64,000 bases of DNA, taken from assembly GCA_029866325.1 (NCBI GenBank), contig JARWZO010000029.1, forward strand, positions 124,001 through 188,000. Reading direction: 5' to 3'. How positions within the stretch are numbered: the stretch's first letter is position 1; each line of letters starts with the position of its first letter. This DNA is from Fluviicola sp. GTDB lineage: Bacteria > Bacteroidota > Bacteroidia > Flavobacteriales_D > Crocinitomicaceae. Below the pieces are notes generated by a model. It had not been told where the DNA came from and made no database searches. It saw only the letters and a list, made by a program, of their open reading frames with translations. Below, in pieces: positions 8,090 through 17,087 of this stretch. The position numbers and the translations under genes were made by a program.

Positions 8090-9817
8090 TCAGTTAAACA
8101 GGTCCCACGACAAACCAATTCGCATCTGCAATGGCACAACCGGATAACCAAGTGCTTCTTGATTGGTTGTTTTGATGAAGGTCTGTTCAATATTTTCTAC
8201 GCGAATGTACCAGCGGAAAAATCCGAGTTCAAACTGTGTGAATGCATGTAACTTAGGCATAGCTTCGTATTGTGTTACGAGCGAAGTTCCGTTCGGCAAA
8301 ATGTAGGCATCTACTTGCGGAGCGTAATCGAGTAAATTGAAAGCTGTGGTATACCCGAGATCTACACCGATTGTAGCGCGCAATTTCTTGGCTTTGAAGA
8401 GAAAACCATCGAAGCCCAAACGCGCGGACGCCTGAAAGGTAGGAACGTAATTGAAATTGCTTTGCTGCACACGTACCATGGGCTGAAAGAATAGTTTCCA
8501 CCACGAAAGATCGGCCCGAAGATCGGCTGACAGGAACGATAAATTGGTCAAGGTATCTTGTCGCCAGCCGGTTCCTGAGAAAAACGGATTGTTTTGTACG
8601 TTTTTGAATGAAAATCCTGCCTTGAGCGGCAATTTATTGATCTTCGATTTTACGGTAGCTTCTAATGCGGTAGTGGTGATCAATGTTTTGGATTGCCAGC
8701 TATAGTTCAGTGTGTTGGAGAAATAAGCACGCTGATCATTGGTCGGAAACAACTCATTAAACAGAAAATGCACATTAAAATCGGCAAAATTGGGCTTGAA
8801 GTACAAGTTAGCATTCAACGATTTTTCTCCGGCAGCACCTACAAACGTATAAGAGCCATTGGCTTTCAATTGTAAACGACTACGGAGTTGTATCACGATA
8901 TCACTTACCAAACCGGCTTCTATCGTGTCACTTTTTACAGCAAGATTATCAAAGTCCCAATACTTGGTTTTCAGTCCACCGTTGATAGAAAAAGCGCGGG
9001 TATGAAAGAAATAGCCGGCCGTACCTCCTATTTCGGTGCGTTCCCAGTAATCATTTGTTTCATCCGGATTGATATTGGCTAAGCCGTAGATTGAAACAAT
9101 ATCGCCCGTTTCGGTATAACGACGGTTGCTAATTTCGTAATGCGGTGCGAGGTATAAACCTGTTTTGATCAAACTATCCTTGGTAAAGGAAAAGTAATTT
9201 TGCCAATCGAGTACAAAATTGCGGGTTCGAATGCTTGCAAGACTTTTTTCAACGGCGAAAAACTCTATTGGTTGAGAATTGTCTATACTATCGTTGAAAA
9301 TACCACCGCCTGTTCCTTTGTTCATGCCATCGAAGAGCAATCTCACCTGCGAAGCATAACGCTGAAAGCGGGCCAAATGCGCCAGTTCAAAATGATTGTA
9401 CTCGTAGTTCGCATTTCGAATGGCTCCATTGCTATTTTGCCGTTTGTAATCGATTTGAATGAACTGGTTGGGTGTAAGCGCTTGTGTATAGGAAAGTCCG
9501 CCCTGTTGCGAGGAATTGGAACCAAAAGAATATTGCAGCCCAACGTGTGGAATGGAGCTAAAACGCAAAGGCAATAAGTGTGCGGGAACGGCAGTGTACA
9601 TGCTGCTTAGATCAAACACTTCCTGCGAAGGTCGCCAAAGTGTGGGTTGCGTAGATTGATACGCTCCTAATTTTACATCAATGCTATCAAAGGATCCTGA
9701 AATGCGGTATCCCGGACGCAAGGTATCCTGGAAATACTGATAATATGGGAATTGTGCCGCACTTGTAAAAGCAAAGCACACAACCGCACAACCGCATATA
9801 AAAAGCCTAAGCAACAT
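8090..9817 (-). CDS. Putative outer-membrane porin (Porin_10-like)
   Basis: 575 residues with an N-terminal signal peptide (MLLRLFICGCAVVCFAFTSAAQ). The mature protein is rich in alternating aromatic/polar beta strands, for example GLQYSFGSNSSQQGGLSYTQ and the final strands VVPLQMRIGLSWDLFN, ending in an aromatic-containing strand as outer-membrane barrels do. The order and length match the Bacteroidota 'putative porin' family. It lies downstream of rpsT on the same strand, but a terminator hairpin separates the two. The transported substrate is unknown. Confidence 0.78.
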   Translation of the reverse strand: MLLRLFICGCAVVCFAFTSAAQFPYYQYFQDTLRPGYRISGSFDSIDVKLGAYQSTQPTLWRPSQEVFDLSSMYTAVPAHLLPLRFSSIPHVGLQYSFGSNSSQQGGLSYTQALTPNQFIQIDYKRQNSNGAIRNANYEYNHFELAHLARFQRYASQVRLLFDGMNKGTGGGIFNDSIDNSQPIEFFAVEKSLASIRTRNFVLDWQNYFSFTKDSLIKTGLYLAPHYEISNRRYTETGDIVSIYGLANINPDETNDYWERTEIGGTAGYFFHTRAFSINGGLKTKYWDFDNLAVKSDTIEAGLVSDIVIQLRSRLQLKANGSYTFVGAAGEKSLNANLYFKPNFADFNVHFLFNELFPTNDQRAYFSNTLNYSWQSKTLITTTALEATVKSKINKLPLKAGFSFKNVQNNPFFSGTGWRQDTLTNLSFLSADLRADLSWWKLFFQPMVRVQQSNFNYVPTFQASARLGFDGFLFKAKKLRATIGVDLGYTTAFNLLDYAPQVDAYILPNGTSLVTQYEAMPKLHAFTQFELGFFRWYIRVENIEQTFIKTTNQEALGYPVVPLQMRIGLSWDLFN

Positions 9818-9835
9818 ATAAAGCGTAAAAATAGC

Positions 9836-9873
9836 AAAAGGGTCTCATCCGTCAACCGACGAACAAGACCCTT
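9836..9873 (-). terminator. Terminator hairpin after rpsT
   Basis: On the minus strand AAGGGTCT (9873-9866) pairs with AGACCCTT (9845-9838) and is followed by TTTT. It closes the tRNA-Glu/rpsT unit and lies before the porin start. Confidence 0.75.
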
Positions 9874-9892
9874 TGAATACGATTAAATCTGA

Positions 9893-10144
9893 TTACAGTT
9901 TGTTGACAAAAACAGTCAAACCTGATTTAAGGTTCGCAGCTTTGTTTTTGTGAATCACATTGCGTTTCGCCAATTTATCCAACATTGAAGCTACAGAAGG
10001 CAATAATGTTTCTGCTTCTTGTTTGTCTTTCAACGAACGCAATTTACGTACAGCATTACGTGTAGTTTTGTGCTGATATTTGTTGCGCAAACGTTTAACA
10101 TCGTTGGAACGGATTCGCTTTTGTGCTGACTTATGATTTGCCAT
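9893..10144 (-). CDS. rpsT: 30S ribosomal protein S20
   Basis: 83 residues, the usual length. S20 binds 16S rRNA early in 30S assembly. The N-terminus [20 protein letters not shown] is diagnostic, the protein is Lys/Arg-rich and almost all helical, and the conserved [20 protein letters not shown] block is present. It lies 37 bp downstream of two tRNA-Glu genes on the same strand with no promoter between them that I can see, so it is probably transcribed with them and released when the tRNAs are processed. Confidence 0.98.
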   Translation of the reverse strand: MANHKSAQKRIRSNDVKRLRNKYQHKTTRNAVRKLRSLKDKQEAETLLPSVASMLDKLAKRNVIHKNKAANLKSGLTVFVNKL

Positions 10145-10181
10145 TTTCTACTTAGTTAATTTTTTAATCTATCAAAATTTG

Positions 10182-10253
10182 CAGCCCATAGGAGAATCGA
10201 ACTCCTGTTTCCAGGATGAAAACCTGGCGTCCTAACCACTAGACGAATGGGCC
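10182..10253 (-). tRNA. tRNA-Glu (TTC), copy 2
   Basis: 72 nt on the minus strand. The sequence folds as a cloverleaf with acceptor GGCCCAT/ATGGGCT and discriminator G, a TTC anticodon in the CAGGTTTTCATCCTG arm, and T arm AGGAGTTCGATTCTCCT. CCA is not encoded. It is identical to the copy at 10265-10336, from which it is separated by 11 nt. Confidence 0.97.
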
Positions 10254-10264
10254 AAAAAACTTGG

Positions 10265-10336
10265 CAGCCCATAGGAGAATCGAACTCCTGTTTCCAGGAT
10301 GAAAACCTGGCGTCCTAACCACTAGACGAATGGGCC
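10265..10336 (-). tRNA. tRNA-Glu (TTC), copy 1
   Basis: 72 nt on the minus strand, identical to the copy at 10182-10253, with a TTC anticodon and a standard cloverleaf. It is the first gene after a strong promoter whose -7 box ends about 20 nt upstream. Confidence 0.97.
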
Positions 10337-10355
10337 GTTTTTGAATTTCGGAGTG

Positions 10356-10385
10356 CAAATATACTTGGATTTTTTCTAATTGCAA
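10356..10385 (-). promoter_or_regulatory. Bacteroidota-type promoter of the tRNA-Glu/rpsT unit
   Basis: On the minus strand: TTG (10385-10383), 19-nt spacer, TATATTTG (10363-10356). This matches the Bacteroidota housekeeping sigma consensus TTTG-n19-TAnnTTTG almost perfectly. Transcription would start a few nucleotides before the first tRNA. Confidence 0.8.
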
Positions 10386-10405
10386 GTAATCACGCTCATT
10401 TTTTG

Positions 10406-11086
10406 CTAAAATATATCCTTGTCTTCTGCCGAGAATTTGAATCCCAAACGCTTGCCGGTTGACATCTGATCACGTGAATTTTGCTCCAACATCTGATTTA
10501 CAGTTGCTTTGGATACAATGTCATAAGGCGGGGTCAATAAATCGAATTCCAACGCGTAAACAAATGCTACGTGAATGATGTGTTTAATGATCGAATCATT
10601 GAGTTGCGTGTCGGTCAAATCGCGGAACAAAAACCCCAATTGTCCTTTCCCTTCCACCATGTAATTTTCATCCTTATTGATAAAGATTCGACCGATCAGA
10701 TACCCTAAATCGTTGAGACGTGATTTCAAATATGATTCGGCCAAAAAGTTGTAAATATTGATGATGCCAAAATAACCTCTTTCTTTGTCTTCTTTCAAGT
10801 AATCGGATTTCCAAAGCGCATGTTCTTCGGGCAAACGAAACACATTGGTATGCATTTGAAAAACCAAGACATCACTACCGATATACACTTCGACCTGAAA
10901 CTCACCTTTGTGTTCTACATGCAAGCGTATGCGGTCATCTGTGATTCCATGACGCAATGTTCCAACTTCCTCTAGCAAATGTTGTTTAAATCGTTCAAAC
11001 TGACGTTTCGTATCCTGAAAAATATCTTGCTTCAGCGCTGCCTTTTTCTGCAACAACTCCTGAATCAGGTTTAATGTATCGCTCAT
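10406..11086 (-). CDS. Conserved protein of unknown function
   Basis: 226 residues starting at the ATG at 11086 (MSDTLNLIQELLQKKAALK). An upstream in-frame ATG at 11140 was rejected because those extra codons lie in an inverted-repeat element. The N-terminal 45 residues are a probable coiled coil (KKAALKQDIFQDTKRQFERFKQHLLEEV); the rest is mixed alpha/beta (GEFQVEVYIGSDVLVFQMHTN, RGYFGIINIYNFLAESYLK). No signal peptide or membrane span is seen, so it should be cytoplasmic. I do not recognise a named domain. It lies upstream of the tRNA promoter and downstream of proS on the same strand. Confidence 0.7.
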   Translation of the reverse strand: MSDTLNLIQELLQKKAALKQDIFQDTKRQFERFKQHLLEEVGTLRHGITDDRIRLHVEHKGEFQVEVYIGSDVLVFQMHTNVFRLPEEHALWKSDYLKEDKERGYFGIINIYNFLAESYLKSRLNDLGYLIGRIFINKDENYMVEGKGQLGFLFRDLTDTQLNDSIIKHIIHVAFVYALEFDLLTPPYDIVSKATVNQMLEQNSRDQMSTGKRLGFKFSAEDKDIF

Positions 11087-11092
11087 ACTTTT

Positions 11093-11200
11093 AGTTTTAT
11101 AAGTTTTTGAGTTACTAAGTTCGTTGAGTTTTGAGTTCATTGAGTTTTTGAGTCTCGCAAGTTAGATTAAAACTCATGAAACTCAAAAACTTATAAAACT
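11093..11200. repeat. Inverted-repeat element with AAGTTTTTGAG ends
   Basis: Perfect 21-bp arms at 11093-11113 and 11180-11200 (core AAGTTTTTGAGTT and its complement) enclose 66 bp of further GAGTTTTGAGTTCATTGAG-like repeats. It fills the gap between proS and the downstream gene. A related shorter hairpin lies at 42833-42881. Confidence 0.8.
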
Positions 11201-11209
11201 AGCAAACTC

Positions 11210-12688
11210 CTAGTATGCTTTAGCAAAAACAACTCTACCCGCAGAAGGTTTACCGGTAACCATACAAACGCCCGGTTCGGAAGGAGTATCAAGTGGAATA
11301 CAACGAATCGTAGCCTGTGTTTCTTTTTTCACTTTCTCTTCGGTTTCAGCTGTGCCATCCCAATGAGCTAAGTAAAAACCACCTTCAGCTTCCAGACGTG
11401 TTTTGAATTCTTCATACGAATCTACCGTGTGCATTCCTGCAGCTCTGCGCGCCAATGATGTTTCGTATAGATTGGTTTGAATCGCATCGAGTAATTGCTT
11501 GATCTCAGGAGCAATTCCTTCGATGTTCATCGCAAATTTTTCTTTTGTATCACGACGTGCCACTTCCACTACTCCATTTGCCAAGTCGCGCGGACCTACT
11601 GCCAAACGTACAGGAACTCCTTTTGCTTCGTATTCGGCAAATTTCCATCCCGGACGGCGGTTATCATCATCGTCGAATTTCACAGAGATGCCCAATGCGC
11701 GCAAATCCGTTTGAATCGTATTTACAACTTCAGTAATGGCTGCCAATTCTTCCTCCGTGCGGTGAATCGGTACAATCACTACCTGAATCGGAGCAAGAGC
11801 CGGAGGCAACACCAATCCTTCGTCATCGGAGTGTGTCATGATCAAAGCCCCCATCAAACGGGTGGAAACACCCCAAGAAGTTGCCCAAACGTAATCGAGT
11901 TTTCCTTCTTTATCGGCAAATTTCACATCAAATGCTTTGGCGAAATTTTGTCCGAGGAAGTGAGATGTTCCGGCTTGTAATGCTTTTCCGTCCTGCATCA
12001 TTGCTTCAATACAATACGTGTCATCTGCTCCGGCAAAACGCTCGCTTTCGGTTTTACGACCGCGAATAACAGGCATAGCCATGAATTGCTCAACGAAAGT
12101 GGTGTAAACATCCAACATCAATTCACTCTCAGCAATGGCTTCTTGTTTGGTAGCGTGCGCTGTGTGACCTTCTTGCCACAAAAACTCAGCCGTACGCAAG
12201 AAAATACGTGTTCGCATTTCCCAACGCACCACGTTCGCCCATTGATTGATCAAAATAGGTAAATCGCGGTAGGATTGAATCCAGTTTTTATAAGTACTCC
12301 AAATAATGGCTTCACTTGTAGGGCGAACAATCAATTCTTCCTCCAATTTTGCTTCCGGATCAACAATTAGTTTTGACGGATTTTCAGGATCGGTTTTTAA
12401 GCGGTAGTGTGTTACCACAGCGCATTCCTTCGCGAAACCTTCGGCATTTTTCTCTTCAGCCTCAAACATGCTTTTGGGCACAAACAGCGGGAAATAAGCG
12501 TTTTGGTGACCGGTTTCCTTGAACATTTTGTCCAACTGAGCTTGAATTTTCTCCCAGATTGCGTAGCCGTACGGTTTTATAACCATGCAACCACGCACGC
12601 CTGAATTTTCTGCCAATTCTGCTCGCGCAACCAATTCATTATACCATTTCGAGTAATCTTCTTCGCGTGTTGTGTACTTCTGCGCCAT
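11210..12688 (-). CDS. proS: Prolyl-tRNA synthetase, archaeal/eukaryotic-like type
   Basis: 492 residues, matching the short type-3 ProS that lacks the editing insertion of the E. coli type. Class II motifs are visible: [17 protein letters not shown] near the start, [25 protein letters not shown] (proline/ATP site) near 140, [16 protein letters not shown] near 180 and the anticodon-binding domain from about 300 ([11 protein letters not shown]). The C-terminal region ends [11 protein letters not shown], as in this family. It charges tRNA-Pro in the cytoplasm. It is followed by an inverted-repeat element and is probably monocistronic. Confidence 0.96.
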   Translation of the reverse strand: MAQKYTTREEDYSKWYNELVARAELAENSGVRGCMVIKPYGYAIWEKIQAQLDKMFKETGHQNAYFPLFVPKSMFEAEEKNAEGFAKECAVVTHYRLKTDPENPSKLIVDPEAKLEEELIVRPTSEAIIWSTYKNWIQSYRDLPILINQWANVVRWEMRTRIFLRTAEFLWQEGHTAHATKQEAIAESELMLDVYTTFVEQFMAMPVIRGRKTESERFAGADDTYCIEAMMQDGKALQAGTSHFLGQNFAKAFDVKFADKEGKLDYVWATSWGVSTRLMGALIMTHSDDEGLVLPPALAPIQVVIVPIHRTEEELAAITEVVNTIQTDLRALGISVKFDDDDNRRPGWKFAEYEAKGVPVRLAVGPRDLANGVVEVARRDTKEKFAMNIEGIAPEIKQLLDAIQTNLYETSLARRAAGMHTVDSYEEFKTRLEAEGGFYLAHWDGTAETEEKVKKETQATIRCIPLDTPSEPGVCMVTGKPSAGRVVFAKAY

Positions 12689-12791
12689 GATGTTGTGCTG
12701 TAATTTATGCTGTTAATTTATGAGGGTGTAAAATTAGAAAATTCCGCGTAGCGAAAAACGGACACATGGACTCAGTGCCGATATTTTACCT

Positions 12792-12900
12792 CCCACAGAT
12801 GCGCAGATTTTGCTCGTCTAACGCCCTCGCTAATTGTAATATCTGTAAAACGTAATCATGCGCTGCCGTTAGGAGCGCAAAAAATCTGCGCATCTGTGGG
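12792..12900. repeat. Inverted-repeat element with CCCACAGATG ends, copy 1
   Basis: Perfect 20-bp terminal inverted repeats at 12792-12811 and 12881-12900 (core CCCACAGATGCGCAGATTTT). The interior contains TAACGCCCTCGC and GCGC blocks. A second copy of the family lies in the opposite orientation at 22409-22559. There is no coding content; it sits in the gap upstream of proS. Confidence 0.85.
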
Positions 12901-12933
12901 AAATGCAAACACAACCTGTGTAAACAGTTTTGC

Positions 12934-14463
12934 TTAGCGCAAGTATTTTTGAATGGTTCCTGAAAAACTTTCTTTCGTGAGTTTACTATCGATCCACGCA
13001 GGTAGGTGGAAATACTCCAAAATCACGCGTTCCTGCTGGTCTTTCATCAGTTCATCGACCTCAACTTTCATCTTTTCGAGAATCTCGGTACGCTGCGCGT
13101 TGTTGGTCGATTTGGCCAATTTACGAATGTGACGAATCACCGTGTTTTCAATTTCGTAATCGCGGTCGTGTTTCGATAGATAACGATTGGTAGACTTGAT
13201 CACATATTCTAGGAAATCGTAATTCTCTAATTCGAAATGAATGATCAAATTAAAAATGCGTGAAAAGCTATAAATATCCTGACGCAAACGCTGTTCGTTA
13301 TCGTTCAATACTTCATTCAGTGTAGAAAGTGCTTTTTTAAACTCCCCGATTCCGAAATAGGTATAAGCCTTGTTGTATTGGAACAAAATGGATTGTTCTT
13401 TGGAAATTTTATCATCAAACGCAGCAACCTGTTGTTCTACTTCGGCAATCAACTGAGCAGCTTTCGGAAAATTACCCATTGCCAGATTCAATGAAAACTC
13501 CGAATTGTAGGAAATAGTAAAGATTCGCAAGGAAATATCCATGGAATTGAAGCCTTTCTTGCCTTCTAGCGAACGCAATTCCTGAATCATGCGCTCTGCT
13601 TCTTCAAACTGCTGATTATCAATGTAGCAACGCAGCAAATGCGACAATGTAGCTACGTAACGGTGTCCGAGGTCTTCCTTGATTTTCGGATTGTTGTCGA
13701 GAATATCACGCGTGCGATTGAAAAACTGAAAACTATCTTCGTAATTGCGGTTTGTAGCGGCACACAAGCCTTTCACGTAGTAACAAATGGACGAAGCGCG
13801 CGTCGACAAAGCGGTGTTTTTACCTTTAATCAGGTGATAATCGGCAATGTCTTCCACAATTTTTCGTTCGGCCTCGTTGCGTGTAAATCCACCACTGCGG
13901 AAAATGAGGTTGATTTTCGAATAAATGATTTGGTATTCGGCCACGTTGCGCAGCTTGGAAATCACCTCCTCTTCTTCAGCTACAAGACTATCCAAATCGC
14001 GTCCGAATTCACCTTCTTCGTAAGCAGCTTCCAATAGGCGTTTTTCCCAGGCAATCAATTCATACCAGTAGTAAAACTCTTCGTTCTCTTTCGCAACCAA
14101 TTTGGCGCGTTGCACAAACTTCTCGCATTCGCGGTAAAGAGCTTTGTTATAAAGTATTTCAACGTTTTTCAATTCCTGCTTCAAAATACTCGAAGCCGAT
14201 TGTTCACTGTAATAAACGCGTAAACTTTTTAAGATCAATCGGTAAAGGTGATTCTTTTCAGAAGGCAAATGTTTCACAAAAACTTCCCCCACAAAAGCAT
14301 CCTTGAGCTCATCTTCGTCATAATGCTCTTGTTTTTCAATATAATCGAAGATTTTGAGGTAATTTTTCTCGCCTGCTTGCAAGGCAGAGGACAACTTAAA
14401 AAAACGTTTCTCTGACTTGGTCAGGGATTTGATCAGCTTGAACAGTTCACTAGAGGGTTTCAT
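12934..14463 (-). CDS. Large all-helical cytoplasmic protein (TPR-like), unknown function
   Basis: 509 residues starting at the ATG at 14463 (MKPSSELFKLIKSLTKSEKRFFKL). The earlier ATG at 14490 adds nine unlikely residues. There is no signal peptide. The sequence is highly charged and helical throughout, with repeated helix pairs of TPR-like character in the middle (NYEDSFQFFNRTRDILDNN, QFEEAERMIQELRSLEG, GEFKKALSTLNEVLNDN). Such proteins usually act as scaffolds. Homologous long helical proteins are widespread in Bacteroidota without a known role. No partner is indicated by context. Confidence 0.7.
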   Translation of the reverse strand: MKPSSELFKLIKSLTKSEKRFFKLSSALQAGEKNYLKIFDYIEKQEHYDEDELKDAFVGEVFVKHLPSEKNHLYRLILKSLRVYYSEQSASSILKQELKNVEILYNKALYRECEKFVQRAKLVAKENEEFYYWYELIAWEKRLLEAAYEEGEFGRDLDSLVAEEEEVISKLRNVAEYQIIYSKINLIFRSGGFTRNEAERKIVEDIADYHLIKGKNTALSTRASSICYYVKGLCAATNRNYEDSFQFFNRTRDILDNNPKIKEDLGHRYVATLSHLLRCYIDNQQFEEAERMIQELRSLEGKKGFNSMDISLRIFTISYNSEFSLNLAMGNFPKAAQLIAEVEQQVAAFDDKISKEQSILFQYNKAYTYFGIGEFKKALSTLNEVLNDNEQRLRQDIYSFSRIFNLIIHFELENYDFLEYVIKSTNRYLSKHDRDYEIENTVIRHIRKLAKSTNNAQRTEILEKMKVEVDELMKDQQERVILEYFHLPAWIDSKLTKESFSGTIQKYLR

Positions 14464-14607
14464 ACAGCCTGTTTTGATCAAAAATAACAAAAGTTTCTTT
14501 TATTCCTAACCTTTTTACTAAACCGTTATTTAGCTTTATATTAGTATACATTATTGGTAGAATAGCTAGTAAATAATTGAAATCCTAGTACCTAAAACAA
14601 CGATTCG

Positions 14608-14647
14608 TAAAAAGCACTGCGCCTGACACTCAAGGAGCGCAGGCGCA
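14608..14647 (-). terminator. Intrinsic terminator of the glucosaminidase gene
   Basis: On the minus strand TGCGCCTG (14647-14640) pairs with CAGGCGCA (14625-14618) around a 14-nt loop and is followed after four bases by TTTTT. It lies 39 bp after the stop at 14686. Confidence 0.7.
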
Positions 14648-14685
14648 ATAACAAACAACAACAATAAACTTCTTCAGTACAACGA

Positions 14686-15642
14686 CTAACGAAGAAGGAC
14701 CTTTTGCCCTTTTTCCACAACTTCTTCTCCTGATTCACCGTTATTCATATCCAACAGCGATTCCAGTTTAATTCCTTCGGCCTGTGAAATAGCCTGCATG
14801 GTTGTATTTTTTGTAGCTGTGTACACAGCATTTTTCTCTTTCGCATGATGACGTTTCGGTTCCAAGTAAACGATATCGCCTTCTTCCAACAAATCTTTTT
14901 TCGGACCATAATCGTTATAACGGTACAATTGCCAGATACCTAAGCTAAACTCTTGCGCAATTTTGTAAAACGTATCACCTTTTCGAGCAACGATGTAGTT
15001 GATTTTGTTTTTGTGCTCCTTAATGGTGTGCTTTTGATACGCTTTTGCACTTTCCTCGGGCTTTTCATTCGCTTTTTTGGCATCCTCCAACTCCTGAGCC
15101 AGCAATTCTGAACCTTGATTATTGACAGGCGCCACCTGCTCATCGTATTTATCCAAATGTAGGCGTTCAATCAACTCAATCAATTGTTGCGGATATTTAG
15201 GATTGGTAGCATAACCGGCATCTTTCAATCCTTGTGCCCACGATTTGTAATCGTTGATCGGGAAAGCGAACAATTTAGAATAACGTGAACGTCCTGTGAG
15301 GAACAAACTGTGATCTTTGTACGATTCATCAGCTGATGTGTACTTGCGAAAGCATTCACCCAATTTATCATCGTCCATTAAAACGGTATCACCTTTCCAG
15401 TCGTGACACTTGATCCCGAAGTGATTGTTGGCTTTTTTCGCCAATTCGGAATTTCCGTTGCCACTTTCTAAAATACCTTGTGCCAGCGTAATACTGGCCG
15501 GAATTTTATAGGTCTGCATTTGGGAAACCGCCACGGTCGACCACATTTGCACATACTCTGTTTGAGTATATTTCTTCTCGCTTCCGCCGGCAAAGGCGCT
15601 TGAAACGACAATTAAACTGAAAGCTACGGTAACGAATCGCAT
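14686..15642 (-). CDS. Secreted N-acetylglucosaminidase (GH73) with LysM
   Basis: 318 residues. Signal peptide MRFVTVAFSLIVVSSAFA. Residues about 35-160 are a GH73 endo-beta-N-acetylglucosaminidase domain: the catalytic Glu lies in LAQGILESGNGNSELAKK near residue 58, followed by NNHFGIKCHDW and DDDKLGECFRKY, and the DAGYATNPKYPQQLIELI block closes it. After a Lys/Glu-rich linker there is a LysM domain (YIVARKGDTFYKIAQEFSLG) and a weaker second LysM-like repeat at the end. It cleaves peptidoglycan glycan chains, probably in the periplasm, during wall growth or cell separation. Unlike the pair at 4-5.8 kb, this hydrolase has a normal export signal. Confidence 0.9.
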   Translation of the reverse strand: MRFVTVAFSLIVVSSAFAGGSEKKYTQTEYVQMWSTVAVSQMQTYKIPASITLAQGILESGNGNSELAKKANNHFGIKCHDWKGDTVLMDDDKLGECFRKYTSADESYKDHSLFLTGRSRYSKLFAFPINDYKSWAQGLKDAGYATNPKYPQQLIELIERLHLDKYDEQVAPVNNQGSELLAQELEDAKKANEKPEESAKAYQKHTIKEHKNKINYIVARKGDTFYKIAQEFSLGIWQLYRYNDYGPKKDLLEEGDIVYLEPKRHHAKEKNAVYTATKNTTMQAISQAEGIKLESLLDMNNGESGEEVVEKGQKVLLR

Positions 15643-15783
15643 AATAAAAAGGCTTTATAGTTGCCTTCATTACGCAGGTTATTAACAATAGTTACAAAAA
15701 TTGTCAATAACTTTTTTGGAAATTGTTGATAACGTGGTTTCTTACTTTTTGCCAAGGCTGAAAAAGTAAGCAAAACATCCTTT

Positions 15784-15964
15784 AGCGCCATTCTAAGCCA
15801 CTCGTGAAAAATGGCTCTTTCTGTGTTTTAAGGTCAAAAGTGTCAGATCAGGATCTGAAACGCAACGTACAGCAGTTTTGGCAAACGCTGTACGTTTTAG
15901 CGCTTTTGACAAAACACAACGAAAGAGCCATTTTTCTTACTTCGCTTCCTCGAATTGGCGCAGT
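15784..15964. repeat. Cruciform-like inverted-repeat element
   Basis: Outer arms at about 15807-15842 (AAAAATGGCTCTTTC...) and 15901-15935 are imperfect inverted copies, extended outward by GCGCCA-type matches. Inside are two further perfect hairpins: TCAGATC/GATCTGA (15843-15858) and AACGTACAGC/GCTGTACGTT (15864-15896). The whole could fold as a multi-arm structure. It occupies most of the 409-bp gap 15643-16051; the remainder shows nothing recognisable. Confidence 0.75.
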
Positions 15965-16051
15965 CCGCAAACTAAATTATTGGTAAATCGAAGATTATTA
16001 GAAACGATTTTTTAATTCTTAATAAACAAGATTAAGACTATACAATTCTGA

Positions 16052-16606
16052 TTATTTCTTGAATTCATATTGGATAAGTTCCATATCTTTTACTTTGTAT
16101 AGACAACTATTTTCCTGATCAACTTTCAAACCGCTGATAGTATCGTTATTATCAATCACCGCTTCCAACTTCTTGTTCCAATAGATTAATCCATCAGTAA
16201 GTTGTCTTTTTTCATCTTCATCCAACGAATGTGAATCTAAAAACTCTTCAATGCTATAGATATCAACACCAAGAGGAATGGCATAGGAATAAATTGAATC
16301 AACTTTTCCTTTTTCAGTAAGCACGAATGATTTATTACGAAGATATCTTTTGCCGTCAAATCTTACCACACAGCAGCCTTTATCATTTTCCCTGCAATTC
16401 GTGCAATTAATTGCGTCTGATTCCATAGAATTCCACTTACCTGTAATCTTAAAATCGGTTGATGGGATCGAAAACGGAACTAGATTTGTTAATTCAGTTG
16501 AATCGTTCGCAGAAGCTGCGGGAGCCATATCTTTAACATCTAACTGAATTGAAGAGCAAGAGACTGTCAATAAGCAAAACAAGAGGAAACCAAAGCAATA
16601 TTGCAT
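16052..16606 (-). CDS. Lipoprotein of unknown function
   Basis: 184 residues with a lipoprotein signal (MQYCFGFLLFCLLTVSCSS; lipobox LTVSC, Cys17). A Cys-rich cluster follows (NCTNCRENDKGCC) near residue 70, then a helical, acidic C-terminal half (EEFLDSHSLDEDEKRQLTD). I do not recognise the family. It starts 2 nt after the stop of the upstream lipoprotein gene (16609-16986), so the two form a tight operon and may function together at the outer or inner membrane. Confidence 0.7.
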   Translation of the reverse strand: MQYCFGFLLFCLLTVSCSSIQLDVKDMAPAASANDSTELTNLVPFSIPSTDFKITGKWNSMESDAINCTNCRENDKGCCVVRFDGKRYLRNKSFVLTEKGKVDSIYSYAIPLGVDIYSIEEFLDSHSLDEDEKRQLTDGLIYWNKKLEAVIDNNDTISGLKVDQENSCLYKVKDMELIQYEFKK

Positions 16607-16608
16607 CG

Positions 16609-16986
16609 TTATTTACATTTAAAACTCTCAACGACAAATACTTCCATTGTTCCTTTCGGACATGGACTCGTAGATTCGGGCTCATTAGACAATGTTTCAA
16701 AATGACCGGTAACTGTCAACTGTTTGCAATCATCGGGCTTTTCTTTCATACTATCAAAACAAACACTGATTTTATCGTTTTCGCCAATCAAAAGAGCTCC
16801 ACCGTCACTGCAATAGCAACTCAGGGGAGTCATAACGCCTGTTGTAGAATGATAATCACCGGTAAATGTTTGTTTTTCTTGGGTTTCGGCATTGGAATCA
16901 GCATCGGAAACGGGCTTTGTAGTGCCACAACTCGCTAATAACAGCACATTCAACAGAATAAAAGAATTAAGAATTTGTTTCAACAT
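16609..16986 (-). CDS. Small Cys-rich lipoprotein of unknown function
   Basis: 125 residues; lipoprotein signal MLKQILNSFILLNVLLLASC with the lipobox Cys at residue 20. The mature part holds seven Cys (SCYCSDGG, SVCF, DDCKQ, SPCPKG, SFKC), which suggests disulfide stabilisation outside the cytoplasm. The GALLIGENDKISVCFDS and CKQLTVTGHFET blocks suggest a small beta-barrel (OB-like) fold, but this is only pattern reading. It is the first gene of a two-gene lipoprotein operon. Confidence 0.7.
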   Translation of the reverse strand: MLKQILNSFILLNVLLLASCGTTKPVSDADSNAETQEKQTFTGDYHSTTGVMTPLSCYCSDGGALLIGENDKISVCFDSMKEKPDDCKQLTVTGHFETLSNEPESTSPCPKGTMEVFVVESFKCK

Positions 16987-17058
16987 GGGTAAAACGGTTT
17001 GAATACGAAGTTAATCGATTAAGTGACATTGGTTACAAATAGTGGTTTGTAAATCATC

Positions 17059-17066
17059 TACCTTTG
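17059..17066 (+). promoter_or_regulatory. -7 box upstream of trxA
   Basis: TACCTTTG matches TAnnTTTG and lies 21 bp before the trxA start codon. A -33 TTTG at the proper distance is not clear. Confidence 0.45.
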
Positions 17067-17087
17067 TAAAAAGTAAATTCACCGATC

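Noticed and set aside
11495-11980. Plus-strand ORF (161 aa) inside proS
   Set aside because: proS motifs are intact on the other strand; the antisense peptide has no recognisable features.
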